Assembly: GCF_002028455.1 (NCBI RefSeq)
Contig: NZ_MWUM01000006.1
Location: forward strand, 124,001 to 188,000
Length of the DNA: 64,000 nt
Direction of reading: 5' to 3'
Source of the DNA: Zoogloea sp. LCSB751
Lineage (GTDB): Bacteria > Pseudomonadota > Gammaproteobacteria > Burkholderiales > Rhodocyclaceae
Shown here: one piece after another, positions 26,791 to 35,290 of the stretch
Position numbering within the stretch: position 1 is the stretch's first letter
How the letters are laid out: each line of letters begins with the position of its first letter
Made by a program: the position numbers and the translations under genes
Notes under the pieces: generated by a model
What the model was told of the DNA's origin: nothing
Databases searched by the model: none
The model's input: the letters and a program-made list of their open reading frames with translations, nothing else

Positions 26791-26825
26791 CCTGGCTCGT
26801 TTGGCTTCGCCAATCCGAGCCCAGG
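26791..26825. repeat. Strong hairpin near the island end
   Basis: Arms 26791-26805 and 26809-26825 pair in 14 positions around a TTC loop, with one mismatch and two single-base bulges. No T tract follows. The position, about 120 bp inside the comM junction, suggests a structural element of the island end, but it could equally be a terminator remnant. Confidence 0.45.
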
Positions 26826-26890
26826 TTAAGTTCTTTGTTAAAGCCGGATATGATGCAAACTTAATTAATCATGAAGATCAGTAGTGAGCC

Positions 26891-27535
26891 GTGCCTGGTA
26901 AAGGATTATTGGAAGCGCTAAGGAATATTGGAGAATCCCAGTCCGAATTCGACCGACGTGTGCTCGAGGCCCTGCGCGAGCCGCTGGAAAGCGGCCACAT
27001 CACGATTTCCCGTGCAGCCCGCCGCGCCGAGTTCCCGGCCCGCTTCCAGCTGGTGGCGGCCATGAACCCCTGCCCCTGTGGCTATCACGGCCACCCGGAT
27101 GGGCGCTGCCGGTGTACGCCCGAGCAGGTCAGGCGCTATCGCCAGCGCCTGTCCGGCCCACTTCTCGACCGCATCGATCTGGTACTGGAAGTGCCGGCCC
27201 TGTCGGTCGCCGAACTACAGGCCAGCACCGGCGGCGAGAGCTCGGCGGTGGTGCGGGAACGGGTCGCCCGCGCGTGGTCTATCCAGCAGGCCCGCCAGAG
27301 CATGCCCAACGCGCGCCTCGACGCGGCCGGTGTGGAGCGCTGGTGCCGACCGGACGCCGCCGGCGATGCCTTGCTGCGCACTGCCATCGAACGCCTCGGC
27401 CTGTCGGCACGCGCCTACCATCGCATCCTGAAAGTGGCGCGTACAATCGCCGACATGAACGGCACCGACAATATCGGCGCCCCCCATGTGGCCGAAGCAG
27501 TACAGAGCCGCCGCGGCCCGGGGGAATTCACCTAA
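26891..27535 (+). pseudogene. comM: 3' half of comM, interrupted by the island
   Basis: From about 26,943 the frame matches the C-terminal part of ComM/YifB (Mg-chelatase-like AAA+ helicase aiding transformation): EFDRRVLEALREPLE, SGHITISRAARRAEFPARFQ and the MNPCPCGY metal motif, then the helical C-terminus. Everything before is missing, including the N-terminal Lon-like domain and the Walker A. The preceding residues SQS replace the usual ELP, so the junction lies just before GAATTC. A GTG at 26891 opens the fused frame, behind an in-frame TGA at 26885. The truncated product should be inactive unless it is completed elsewhere. Confidence 0.88.
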
Positions 27536-27554
27536 ACACGCACAGGAGTTTCAC

Positions 27555-27950
27555 GTGGCATCACCCCTCTCGTCCGGCATCCCCCGTGCCAGGAACTGGC
27601 GTCTGTGGCTGGCCGGCTTCCTCGTCCTGATCGCAGCCCTGGCAGCCGGCTACACCTGGCTGACGCTCAGCTGGAGCTACTCGTCCGGCGAACGGGCCGG
27701 CTACATACAGAAGTTCTCCCAGAAGGGCTGGCTGTGCAAGACCTGGGAAGGCGAACTGGCCATCGTCGCGATTCCCGGCAGCCTGCCGGAGATCTTCAAA
27801 TTCACGGTGCGGGACGACAAGGTCGCCGCCGCCATCAACACCGACATGGGCAAGCGGGTCGCCCTGTCCTACGAACAGCACGTGGGCATTCCCTCCACCT
27901 GCTTCGGCGAAACCGGCTATTACGTGACCCGCATCCACCCGGTCGAGTAG
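27555..27950 (+). CDS. Single-span membrane protein, unknown
   Basis: A 131-residue protein starting at GTG 27555 with AGGAG 8 bases before it. One N-terminal membrane segment (about residues 17-36) leads to a C-terminal domain of about 90 residues, probably periplasmic, with two Cys. It follows comM by 19 bp in the same direction, as in the ancestral comM neighbourhood. No family recognised. Confidence 0.65.
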   Translation: MASPLSSGIPRARNWRLWLAGFLVLIAALAAGYTWLTLSWSYSSGERAGYIQKFSQKGWLCKTWEGELAIVAIPGSLPEIFKFTVRDDKVAAAINTDMGKRVALSYEQHVGIPSTCFGETGYYVTRIHPVE

Positions 27951-27972
27951 CCCCACGGTGAGGGCCGCTCCC

Positions 27973-28039
27973 GTTGGGGCGAATTCATCCGCCCTCGGAC
28001 CCAACGCAAGCGACTGAGGGCGAATGAATTCGCCCCAAC
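27973..28039. repeat. Dispersed palindromic repeat, copy 1
   Basis: A 24-bp sequence (27973-27996) is followed after 19 bp by its reverse complement (28016-28039) with one mismatch. The core GGGCGAATTCAT/ATGAATTCGCCC recurs at 36268-36356. The form is like a REP/BIME-type element between two genes. Confidence 0.7.
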
Positions 28040-28081
28040 AGGGATTCCCCCGCTGCATCGCCCCTCTTTTCCGGACACCCC

Positions 28082-29299
28082 ATGCCCTATGCCCAGCTGG
28101 CAGCGCTGCTCGCGGCGCTCGCCACTGTCGGTCCGTTCTCGATCGACACCTATCTCCCAGCCCTGCAAGCCATCGGTACCGACCTGCGCGTCAGCCAGGT
28201 GGAAGTCCAGCAGACCCTCACCGCCTACATGCTGCCGATGGGCGCGATGGTGCTCTGGCACGGCGCCCTGTCCGATGCCTACGGACGCAAACGGGTGATC
28301 GTCATCTCGATGCTGCTGTTCACGCTGGCCTCGCTGGTCTGCGTATTCGCCGGCGGCATCCAGACCCTGCTGGTCGGCCGCGGCCTGCAGGGCATCAGCG
28401 CCGGCGCCGGCATGGTGGTCGGCCGCGCCGTGGTGCGCGATCTGATGGAAGGCCCCCGCGCCCAGCGCATGATGAGCCACGTCAGCATGGCCTTTGCCCT
28501 CGGCCCCGCCATCGCCCCCATCCTGGGCGGCTGGATCTTCAGCGTGTTCGGCTGGCGCGCGGTGTTCGTCTTCCTGGCCCTGCTGGGCCTTGTGCTGGCC
28601 AGCCTGTGCGCCTGGAAGCTGCCGGAAACCCACCCGCCAGCGGCTCGCCATCCGCTCCACCCCGGCCCGCTGGCGCGACGCTACGCGCAGGTCTTCCGCA
28701 CGCCGGGCTTCCTGCTGCTGACCTTCGCCGTCGGGCTCAACTTCAACGGCTTCTTCATCTATGTGCTGTCGGCACCGGTGTTCCTGATGCGCCACCTGCA
28801 TTTGCCCGAAACCGGCTTCGGCTGGTTCTTCATCCCCTGCGTGCTGGGCATGATGGGCGGCTCGGCCCTGTCGGCGCGGCTGGCCGGCCGGCTGTCGCAG
28901 GCACGCACCATCGGCCTCGGCTACGGGCTGATGCTAATCGCCACCGCACTCAACCTGGGGCTGTCCTTCCTGATGCCGGCCGGGCTGCCCCATTCGGTCG
29001 TACCGATCGCCCTCTACAACTTCGGCATGGCCATCGCGATGCCCAGCCTGACCCTGCTGGCGCTGGATCACTTCCCGGTCCAGCGCGGCGTTGCGTCGAG
29101 CTGCCAGAGCTTTCTGCAGATGCTGGTCGGCGCCGTCGCCGCCGGCGCCCTGGCCCCGGCCCTATGGGACACGGTGCCAGGGCTGGCCGCCGGCGCAGCC
29201 GGCTGCCTGTTGCTCGGGTTGGCCTGTTTCGGCCTGTGGTGGCATCACTTCCACCGCGGCAACAACGTAGCAAACAGCCCTTTCAGCGCCGACGACTGA
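28082..29299 (+). CDS. Bcr/CflA-type multidrug MFS exporter
   Basis: A major-facilitator protein of 405 residues with twelve predicted membrane segments. It shows the SIDTYLPAL motif in helix 1, DAYGRKRVI in loop 2-3 (the MFS motif A), and GRGLQGISAGAGMVVGRAVV in helix 5, characteristic of Bcr/CflA drug-proton antiporters. The start at 28082 lies directly after the palindromic repeat, and I see only a weak ribosome-binding site. It converges on the PEP-CTERM gene with a 17-bp overlap of the stop codons. Confidence 0.88.
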   Translation: MPYAQLAALLAALATVGPFSIDTYLPALQAIGTDLRVSQVEVQQTLTAYMLPMGAMVLWHGALSDAYGRKRVIVISMLLFTLASLVCVFAGGIQTLLVGRGLQGISAGAGMVVGRAVVRDLMEGPRAQRMMSHVSMAFALGPAIAPILGGWIFSVFGWRAVFVFLALLGLVLASLCAWKLPETHPPAARHPLHPGPLARRYAQVFRTPGFLLLTFAVGLNFNGFFIYVLSAPVFLMRHLHLPETGFGWFFIPCVLGMMGGSALSARLAGRLSQARTIGLGYGLMLIATALNLGLSFLMPAGLPHSVVPIALYNFGMAIAMPSLTLLALDHFPVQRGVASSCQSFLQMLVGAVAAGALAPALWDTVPGLAAGAAGCLLLGLACFGLWWHHFHRGNNVANSPFSADD

Positions 29300-30386
29300 A
29301 GCGCAGCGCCCCCAGCCCGGCCAGCAGCAAGGCCGCCGAAGCTGGCTCGGGAACCCGTCCGCCTGGGGGATTCGGGATCTGCGCGACGTCCAGGTTCAGG
29401 GCCGCGTTCTGGGCACCGAGATAAATACCGATCTCCTCGGGGGTCGGATTTGAATCGCTGCCGACCAGAGCCTCGTTGGTTTCGGGGTCGTAAAGACCGG
29501 CGTATTTGAAAAATTCGTAACGCCTGAGGATGGAGGCAGCATTCGGGCCAACCGGCACCCCGTAGCCGCTCTCCAGCTTGCCGGAGTCGGGATTTCCCGG
29601 ATCCCGCTGCAGCAACTGCCACTCGACCTCCGTTTCCGCCTGTTTGACCTTCGCATTGTCGGCAACTAGTTCCTCGAGGCCGACAGCCTCCTCGAGTTCC
29701 GTCGTAAACACCTTGACCCAGATCGCCGGCCCGAAACGCTCTGGATCGACGGGGTCCGGCGCCACGATCTTCGCCTCCACCACCGGCGGTGCAGGCGGTT
29801 GGCCAATCGGCGCTGGCGGGGGCTGCACCACGTTCCAGGTCGGCGCCGGCAAGGTCACCGAGCCATTGGCCAGCACGCCGGCGACGGCCGTTTCGAGCAA
29901 CCAGTTGTAGGTGACATTCACCGGATTGGCGCTGGTCCCCACCCCGAAATGATCGCAGGGCGTACTGGCCGAGTAGCCCACGCCACCGCCCGACCAGCAG
30001 TTGTCACCCGGTGTGATGAAGGTGCCGCTGGGCGTCCCGTAGTCCCAGTTGCTGCCGTCGAAGACACCCCGGTAGCTGACACGAGTGCCGAAAATGGCAC
30101 CGATTGAATATTCCGTGATGGTCGGCGAACCGTAACGCACGACGCTGCTGGCCGGATCGAAACCGCGCCCGGTCGGGAAGCCCCGCCCCGCCCCGCCAAA
30201 GGTGTCGGTGATCTGCGAGGCATGCAGCCCCTCCAGCTCGATCTCGAAACCATGCGCAGTCTTGCCGGTATCGTTGATCACATCGAAATTGCCGAGCATG
30301 CCGATCACCCCGGCATGGGCCCCTGCGGGCAGCCCGGCTGCTGCAACGGCAGCCAGGCCCAAAGCCGACAAAACGCTTCTGTTCAT
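29283..30386 (-). CDS. PEP-CTERM sorting domain protein
   Basis: An exported protein of 367 residues with a signal peptide (residues 1-25, ending AHA) and a C-terminal sorting signal: VPEPASAALLLAGLGALRF then RRR. PEP-CTERM proteins are cut and sorted by an exosortase in bacteria that make exopolysaccharide. The mature part is beta-rich with a Pro-rich middle (about residues 195-225), otherwise unknown. ATG at 30386 has GGGAGAG ahead; the longer frame to 30437 is rejected. A perfect 16-bp palindrome sits 83 bp upstream. Confidence 0.85.
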   Translation of the reverse strand: MNRSVLSALGLAAVAAAGLPAGAHAGVIGMLGNFDVINDTGKTAHGFEIELEGLHASQITDTFGGAGRGFPTGRGFDPASSVVRYGSPTITEYSIGAIFGTRVSYRGVFDGSNWDYGTPSGTFITPGDNCWSGGGVGYSASTPCDHFGVGTSANPVNVTYNWLLETAVAGVLANGSVTLPAPTWNVVQPPPAPIGQPPAPPVVEAKIVAPDPVDPERFGPAIWVKVFTTELEEAVGLEELVADNAKVKQAETEVEWQLLQRDPGNPDSGKLESGYGVPVGPNAASILRRYEFFKYAGLYDPETNEALVGSDSNPTPEEIGIYLGAQNAALNLDVAQIPNPPGGRVPEPASAALLLAGLGALRFSRRR

Positions 30387-30468
30387 GTCTCTCCCTCTAC
30401 CCCTTACGCTGTTTTCAACGGGGAAGTCATCTTTCACGCCGGACTACGCCGAAAAGTTGACATCCGTA

Positions 30469-30484
30469 AGTGGTTATAACCACT
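30469..30484 (-). promoter_or_regulatory. Perfect 16-bp palindrome upstream of PEP-CTERM gene
   Basis: AGTGGTTATAACCACT is its own reverse complement. It contains TATAAC, a possible -10 element for the minus-strand PEP-CTERM gene, so a repressor bound here would block the promoter. No matching regulator is adjacent. Confidence 0.5.
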
Positions 30485-30554
30485 CTCGCAGCTTAGCCAA
30501 GGGTTCGCCGTCCTGCCACCGCACAGACTCATCGACCGGAAGAAAGACGCCTCT

Positions 30555-31100
30555 TCAGCCCTTCGCCAACGCCCGCTCGGCCCAGAACAGCGCGGTGATG
30601 GTCTTGGCGTCGGTGATGCGGCCGTCGAAGACCGCCTCGCGGGCCTCTTCCAGGCTGAGGGTCAGGATCTCGAGAAACTCGCCGTCGTCCCAGGCATGGC
30701 CGACGTGCTCCAGAGCGGTCGCGAGGAAGATTTCGATGCGTTCGTTGGAGTAGCCGATGCACGGGTGCATCACGCCCAGGTAGCACCACTGCTCGGTAAC
30801 GTAACCGGTCTCCTCCTGCAGTTCGCGGCGCGCGCAGTCGAGGATGTCCTCGTCGGGGTCGAGCTTGCCAGCCGGCAGTTCGAGGAAAGCCCGCCCGACC
30901 GGATAACGGAACTGCCGCTCGAAGACCAGGCGGCCGTCCGCCAGCACCGGGATCACCACCACCGCGCCCGGATGCTTGATGTACTCGCGCACCCCGTCCT
31001 TGCCATCGGGGAGCCTGACCTGGTCCCGGTAAACCTTCAGCAGGCGCCCTTCGAACACCACTTCCGACGACAACTGCGCCTCGTGCAGGGGATCCGTCAT
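30555..31100 (-). CDS. Nudix hydrolase, ADP-ribose pyrophosphatase type
   Basis: A 181-residue Nudix protein of the NudF/ADP-ribose pyrophosphatase type. The full Nudix box is present (G-x5-E-x7-REL-x-EE-x-G, starting at GKLDPDE, about residues 76-98), with the upstream strand VVIPVLADGRLVFERQFRYPVG typical of ADP-ribose hydrolases, which cut ADP-ribose to AMP and ribose 5-phosphate. The ATG at 31100 is chosen because AAGGAG precedes it; the frame extends to 31475 without support. Next to it the genes read outward, so it is probably monocistronic. Confidence 0.88.
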   Translation of the reverse strand: MTDPLHEAQLSSEVVFEGRLLKVYRDQVRLPDGKDGVREYIKHPGAVVVIPVLADGRLVFERQFRYPVGRAFLELPAGKLDPDEDILDCARRELQEETGYVTEQWCYLGVMHPCIGYSNERIEIFLATALEHVGHAWDDGEFLEILTLSLEEAREAVFDGRITDAKTITALFWAERALAKG

Positions 31101-31214
31101 CCCATTCTCCTTCTTGCCAAGCAGATTGATAAAGGCCGAAGCATGGCATCCCGGACCTGGGGCTGACCAGCCCATCCGGCATAATCGGGCTTCAACCTTC
31201 ATCGCACCGTCCCC

Positions 31215-31973
31215 GTGCCCGCTGACTTTCCCCACCTGCGCGACCACCTGCTCGACCCCAGCGGCGGCCTGGTGTATCACCTGCGCGCATTGCGCCAGCG
31301 CCACGGCCGCTGGGCAGCGTTTCATGCTGCGGTAGCCGCATGGCTCGATGCCTGGCAGGTTGCGGAGAAGGCGCTGGTCATCATCGGCCCCAATGCGGGC
31401 TACGCGCTGCCGGACGGCTTTCTGGCCCGCTTCGATCGCATCGTCGCACTGGAACCCGACCCCGTCGCCCGCCATCTGCTGGCCCGCCGCCGCGATGCCG
31501 CCGCGCTGCGCTTCGACCGGCTGGACTGCCTGCGCACACGGGACGGACTGGAGTTACTCGCCAAGCGCTTTCCGGACGCGGCCTTCCTGTTCTCCAACGT
31601 GCTCGGTCAACTCGCCGCCCCGACGGAGGACTGGTCCACGCTGCTCCAGCGCCATCTGGCCGGACGCAACTGGGCGAGCTACCACGACGTGGTATCGACC
31701 CTCGCCACGCCAGGCCGACGGGACGCACTGACCATCATGGAAACGGAAAACCTGGAGGCGACACTGGCGCGCTTCTGGCCGGGCCAGGCCATCACGGTGA
31801 CGGACCACGCCACCTTCCGCCTCGGCGGCAGCGGCCCCTTTGCCTACGCTCCGTGGCCGATCGACGGATCACGCTGGCAACTGGTCGAATGGGCCGTCCA
31901 TCAGGCTCAGGATCAGGCCCAGGTATTGACCCTGCTCCCCGACGAATCCCGCCCACCGGCGACGCTCAGGTAA
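31215..31973 (+). CDS. Unknown protein, Rossmann-like N-terminal region
   Basis: A 252-residue protein starting at GTG 31215. Residues 50-100 (ALVIIGPNAGYALPDGF followed by a strand with IVALEPD) look like the beginning of a Rossmann fold of the SAM-dependent methyltransferase type, but the later methyltransferase motifs are not clear. It overlaps the convergent SprA-like gene by 61 bp. Function unknown; I would not call it a methyltransferase without a structure search. Confidence 0.55.
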   Translation: MPADFPHLRDHLLDPSGGLVYHLRALRQRHGRWAAFHAAVAAWLDAWQVAEKALVIIGPNAGYALPDGFLARFDRIVALEPDPVARHLLARRRDAAALRFDRLDCLRTRDGLELLAKRFPDAAFLFSNVLGQLAAPTEDWSTLLQRHLAGRNWASYHDVVSTLATPGRRDALTIMETENLEATLARFWPGQAITVTDHATFRLGGSGPFAYAPWPIDGSRWQLVEWAVHQAQDQAQVLTLLPDESRPPATLR

Positions 31974-32491
31974 AGGACGCTGGCCGGGTCGTCGTTGCCA
32001 CCGCGGGTAGGCGGAGCACCGACCTGCTGGCTGGACGCATCCGCCAGATCGACGCGCGCCTCGCTCGCCATCTGGTCGGCCCGCGCCGCGATGCTGCGGT
32101 CCTGGGCGGACGGGTCGGCCGGCGCCAGCGCCGAGGCGCGGATCTGCTGGGCCTTGCGCAGCGTGTCCTGGGGCGTACGCCCCGGTGAGACGTCGATGCC
32201 GACCTCCCCACCGTTGGCGTAGCGCTTGCCGTCCGGGCCGGTTTCATAAGTGTAGCTGGCACCGCTGGTGACGACCCCGCCACCGGCCGCGATATGGGCC
32301 AGTTCGTGGGCCCACACCGCCCGGTCCCGTTCCTGCAGCCTGGCGACGACACGCTGGTCCGACTCGCTCAGCCTGCCGCTCGCCGCAACCTGCTTTTGCG
32401 CGGAAGACACGGCAACCCGTTCCTTGGCCTGCGCGGCCAAAGCCTGACTGAGGACAGCAAGAGAGGACGTGCCGATGGACGGAACGGACAT
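31913..32491 (-). CDS. SprA-like putative metalloprotease (HELAH)
   Basis: A 192-residue protein of the putative metalloprotease family named after SprA/CJM1_0395. The key motif HELAH (HExxH) lies at about residues 62-66 after AVWA, followed by AAGG and a Tyr/Gly-rich segment (TYETGPDGKRYANGGEVGID). The N-terminus carries no clear signal peptide, and the C-terminal third is Ala/Asp-rich and low in complexity. Starting ATG at 32491. It converges on the preceding plus-strand gene with a 61-bp overlap. Substrate unknown. Confidence 0.78.
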   Translation of the reverse strand: MSVPSIGTSSLAVLSQALAAQAKERVAVSSAQKQVAASGRLSESDQRVVARLQERDRAVWAHELAHIAAGGGVVTSGASYTYETGPDGKRYANGGEVGIDVSPGRTPQDTLRKAQQIRASALAPADPSAQDRSIAARADQMASEARVDLADASSQQVGAPPTRGGNDDPASVLYLSVAGGRDSSGSRVNTWA

Positions 32492-32559
32492 GGGTAATGC
32501 AAAGGGAATCCCGTCCTTGAAGACTAGACGGCAAAACCCTCTGCGTCAGCCCCTATCCT

Positions 32560-33285
32560 TCACTCTCCCAGATAGGCAGCGCGCACCTTGGGATCGGCCA
32601 GCAGATCGGCGCCCGAACCGCTGAGGGTGATGCGCCCGGACTCCATCACGTAGGCCCGCCGCGAGAACTCCAGCGCCAGGTTGGCGTTCTGCTCGACCAG
32701 CAGGATCGTCACCCCCTCGGCGGCCACCGAGCGGATCACCTCGAAGATCTTCTCCACCACCAGCGGCGCGAGGCCCATCGACGGTTCGTCGAGGAGCAGC
32801 AGCCTGGGCCGCGACAGCAGCGCACGGCCGATAGCCACCATCTGCTGTTCGCCGCCGGACAGCGTGCCGGCCACCTGGGCCAGGCGCTCCTTGACCCGCG
32901 GCAGCATGCCGAAGATGCGCTCCATGTCGGCCTCGACGGCGTCCGTGTCGCGCCGGCAGTAGGCGCCCATGCGCAGGTTTTCCTCGACGGTCAGGCGCGT
33001 GAAGATGCCGCGCCCCTCCGGCACCAGGGCCAGGCCCTTGCGCAGGCGCTTGTGGGCCGGCAGCTTGTCGATGGCCTCGCCGGCATAGCGGATCTCGCCG
33101 CCGGCGGTGCCGAGGGTGCCGGCGATGGCGTTCAGCGTGGTGGTCTTGCCGGCGCCGTTGGCCCCGATCAGCGACACCAGCTCGCCCTTCGCCAGTTCCA
33201 GGCTGATGCCCTTCACCGCCTCGATGGCACCGTAGGCGACCTTGGTGTCGCACAGCTGGAGGATCGGCGTGTTCGCGTCGCTCAT
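32560..33285 (-). CDS. livF: LivF branched-chain amino acid ABC ATPase
   Basis: ATPase of the LIV transporter, 241 residues, last gene of a six-gene minus-strand operon. Walker A GANGAGKTT, the ABC signature LSGGEQQ and Walker B LLLLDEP are all seen, with the short length and the EGRGIF sequence typical of LivF. Its ATG at 33285 overlaps the livG stop by 4 bp. It energises uptake of leucine, isoleucine, valine or related substrates together with LivG. Confidence 0.94.
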   Translation of the reverse strand: MSDANTPILQLCDTKVAYGAIEAVKGISLELAKGELVSLIGANGAGKTTTLNAIAGTLGTAGGEIRYAGEAIDKLPAHKRLRKGLALVPEGRGIFTRLTVEENLRMGAYCRRDTDAVEADMERIFGMLPRVKERLAQVAGTLSGGEQQMVAIGRALLSRPRLLLLDEPSMGLAPLVVEKIFEVIRSVAAEGVTILLVEQNANLALEFSRRAYVMESGRITLSGSGADLLADPKVRAAYLGE

Positions 33286-34070
33286 GCCGCCGCTCCTGCC
33301 TTGTGGGTGCCATGGCCGCCGAGGTAGGCGGAAATCACGGCCTCGTTCTTCTGCACCTCGGCGGGCACGTCCTCGGCGATCTTCTTGCCGAAATCGAGCA
33401 CCGCGAGGCGGTCGCACAGGCCCATCACCAGCTTCACGTCGTGCTCGATGAGCAGCACGGTAACGCCGTCGTGGCGGATCGTCTGCACCAGTTCGCGCAG
33501 CTTGGCGGTCTCGGTGGCGTTCATGCCCGCTGCCGGCTCGTCGAGGGCCAGCAGCTGCGGCTCGGTGGCCAGTGCGCGGGCGATCTCCAGACGGCGCTGG
33601 TCGCCGTAGGAAAGGTTCTTCGAAACCGTGTCGGCGAAGCGCTCGATGCCGACGTAGCGCAGGAGTTCATAGGCGCGCTCGGTGATCAGGCGCTCCTCCT
33701 CCCTGGCCTGGCGGGTCTGCAGCAGAATCGAAAAAGGATTGGCGCGGGAGCGGATGTGGTGGCCCGCCATCACGTTCTCCAGCGCAGTCATGTCGCGGAA
33801 CAGGCGGATGTTCTGGAAGGTGCGGGCGATGCCGGCCTCGACGACCTTGTGCGGCTTGCCGGTGGGCAACTCGGTGCCGCTGAAGACCAGCTCGCCGCCG
33901 TCCGGCACGTAGGCGCCGGTGAGCACGTTGAAGAAGGTCGTCTTGCCGGCGCCATTGGGGCCGATCAGGCCATAGACCTCGCCCTTGCGGATGGTCAGCG
34001 ACACGTCGGACAGCGCCGTCAGGCCGCCGAAGCGCTTGGTGATGCCACGGGCTTCGAGCAGGGTGATCAC
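33282..34070 (-). CDS. livG: LivG branched-chain amino acid ABC ATPase
   Basis: Second ATPase of the transporter, 262 residues, starting at GTG 34070 that overlaps the livM stop by 4 bp. It shows Walker A GPNGAGKTT, signature LSYGDQRRLE and Walker B LLALDEP, plus the RTFQNIRLF segment and the AGMNATE loop that mark LivG. It pairs with LivF on the cytoplasmic face of LivHM. Confidence 0.94.
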   Translation of the reverse strand: MITLLEARGITKRFGGLTALSDVSLTIRKGEVYGLIGPNGAGKTTFFNVLTGAYVPDGGELVFSGTELPTGKPHKVVEAGIARTFQNIRLFRDMTALENVMAGHHIRSRANPFSILLQTRQAREEERLITERAYELLRYVGIERFADTVSKNLSYGDQRRLEIARALATEPQLLALDEPAAGMNATETAKLRELVQTIRHDGVTVLLIEHDVKLVMGLCDRLAVLDFGKKIAEDVPAEVQKNEAVISAYLGGHGTHKAGAAA

Positions 34071-35167
34071 TTGCCAGCCTCCTTGCCGACCACCAGCTCG
34101 GGGCGGGAATAGCGGCTGTAGGCGGGGATCAGCCCGGCCGGGCGCAGCAGCATCATGAAGATCATCGCCAGCGACAGCAGCAGCATGCGCAGCACTTCGG
34201 GATCGAGGATGACCTTGTCGAACAGCGCCTGCTGCACCGGGATCGCCACGTAGCGCAGCACTTCCGGCAGCGCGGTGAGGGCCAGCGCGCCAACGATGAC
34301 CCCGGCCAGGTTACCCATGCCACCGAAGACGATCATCGTCAGCACCGCGATGGACTCCATCAGCGAGAAGCTCTCCGGCGACACGAAGCCCTGGAAGGCG
34401 GCAAACAACCCACCGGACACGCCGCCGAAAGTGGCACCCAAGGAGAAGGCCAGCAGCTTCATGTTGCGGGTATTGATGCCGATCGCCTTGGCCGCCAGCT
34501 CGTCGTCGCGGATCGCCGCCCACGCCCGGCCGACCCGCGACACCTGCAGGCGTTGCACCAGCACCACCGACAGCGCGACGAAGGCCAGGAAGATGTAGTA
34601 GTACTGGAACAGGGAGTTGACCGTGATTTCTTCGCCGATCTTCAAGGGCTTGGAAACATCCCAGCCGAACAGCACCAGCGGGTCGATCATGTTGATGCCC
34701 TGGGGCCCGTTGGTGATGTTGATCGGCTGGTTCAGGTTGTTCATGAAGATCCGCACGATCTCCCCAAAACCCAGCGTCACGATGGCCAGATAGTCGCCGC
34801 GCAGGCGCAGCGTGGGCAGGCCGAGGATGATACCGGCCAGCGCCGCGAAGCCGGCCCCGAGCGGCAGCACCAGCCAGAACGGCAGGTGCAGATCGAAATG
34901 AGGCGAGGCCAGGAGGGCGAAGGCGTAGGCGCCGACGGCGTAAAACGCGATGTAGCCCAAGTCGAGCAGGCCGGCGAAACCCACCACCAGGTTGAGGCCG
35001 ATGGCGAGCATCACGTAGAGCATCGCGAAATCGAGGATGCGCACCCAGGTCTTGCCGAACAGCATGGCAATCAGCGGTGCGACAAAGGCCAGCAGGATCA
35101 CCACCCCACGGGCTGCCGCCGGGTTGCGCTTCCCGAGCCAGGGAATGGCGAGGGCGAGTTCGTTCAT
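34067..35167 (-). CDS. livM: LivM permease
   Basis: Membrane permease of the LIV transporter, 366 residues from ATG 35167, which has AGGA nearby. About nine hydrophobic segments are visible with the GFAGLLDLGYIAFYAVGAY motif and the internal EAA-like loop (RDDELAAKAIGIN) of the LivM family. It pairs with LivH. The 123-bp gap to livH contains a GC-rich hairpin. Confidence 0.93.
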   Translation of the reverse strand: MNELALAIPWLGKRNPAAARGVVILLAFVAPLIAMLFGKTWVRILDFAMLYVMLAIGLNLVVGFAGLLDLGYIAFYAVGAYAFALLASPHFDLHLPFWLVLPLGAGFAALAGIILGLPTLRLRGDYLAIVTLGFGEIVRIFMNNLNQPINITNGPQGINMIDPLVLFGWDVSKPLKIGEEITVNSLFQYYYIFLAFVALSVVLVQRLQVSRVGRAWAAIRDDELAAKAIGINTRNMKLLAFSLGATFGGVSGGLFAAFQGFVSPESFSLMESIAVLTMIVFGGMGNLAGVIVGALALTALPEVLRYVAIPVQQALFDKVILDPEVLRMLLLSLAMIFMMLLRPAGLIPAYSRYSRPELVVGKEAGK

Positions 35168-35290
35168 GCAAAGGAATCCTAGTAAGCAATGCGCGCTGGG
35201 AGAGCCCCCGGGCCAGCCGCCGGGCCGTCCCAAGGCAGGCCCGCGCCCCCTCGGGGGGCAGCGAACGCAGTGAGCGTGGGGGTCGTCATC
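35168..35290. other. GC-rich hairpin spacer between livH and livM
   Basis: About 35247-35280 contains GCCCCCTCGGGGGGC, a tight hairpin followed by GCAGCGAACGCAGTGAGCG, a sequence style often seen between genes in betaproteobacterial genomes. It may tune the level of livMGF relative to livH. No gene is present. Confidence 0.45.

Larger units (their letters stand above)
1..26942. mobile_element. Right part of an accessory island inserted in comM
   Basis: Everything left of about 26,942 is foreign to the comM gene whose 3' half resumes there. The stretch carries metal-resistance genes and several defence-like modules, with GC falling to roughly half in places (10337-11548 and 24540-26725), unlike the uniformly GC-rich DNA to the right. 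No integrase or transposase lies in the window, so the mobility genes and left end must lie upstream or be lost. comM is a known insertion site for AbaR-type transposons and Tn7-like elements; whether this element belongs to them cannot be decided here. I saw no clear Tn7-style terminal repeat at the junction. Boundary placed to within about 20 bp; the island call is an inference. Confidence 0.7.

Noticed and set aside
26761..26840. Integron attC site
   Set aside because: A GTTAAGT resembling an R box lies at 26825-26831 but no matching RYYYAAC box exists on the other side.
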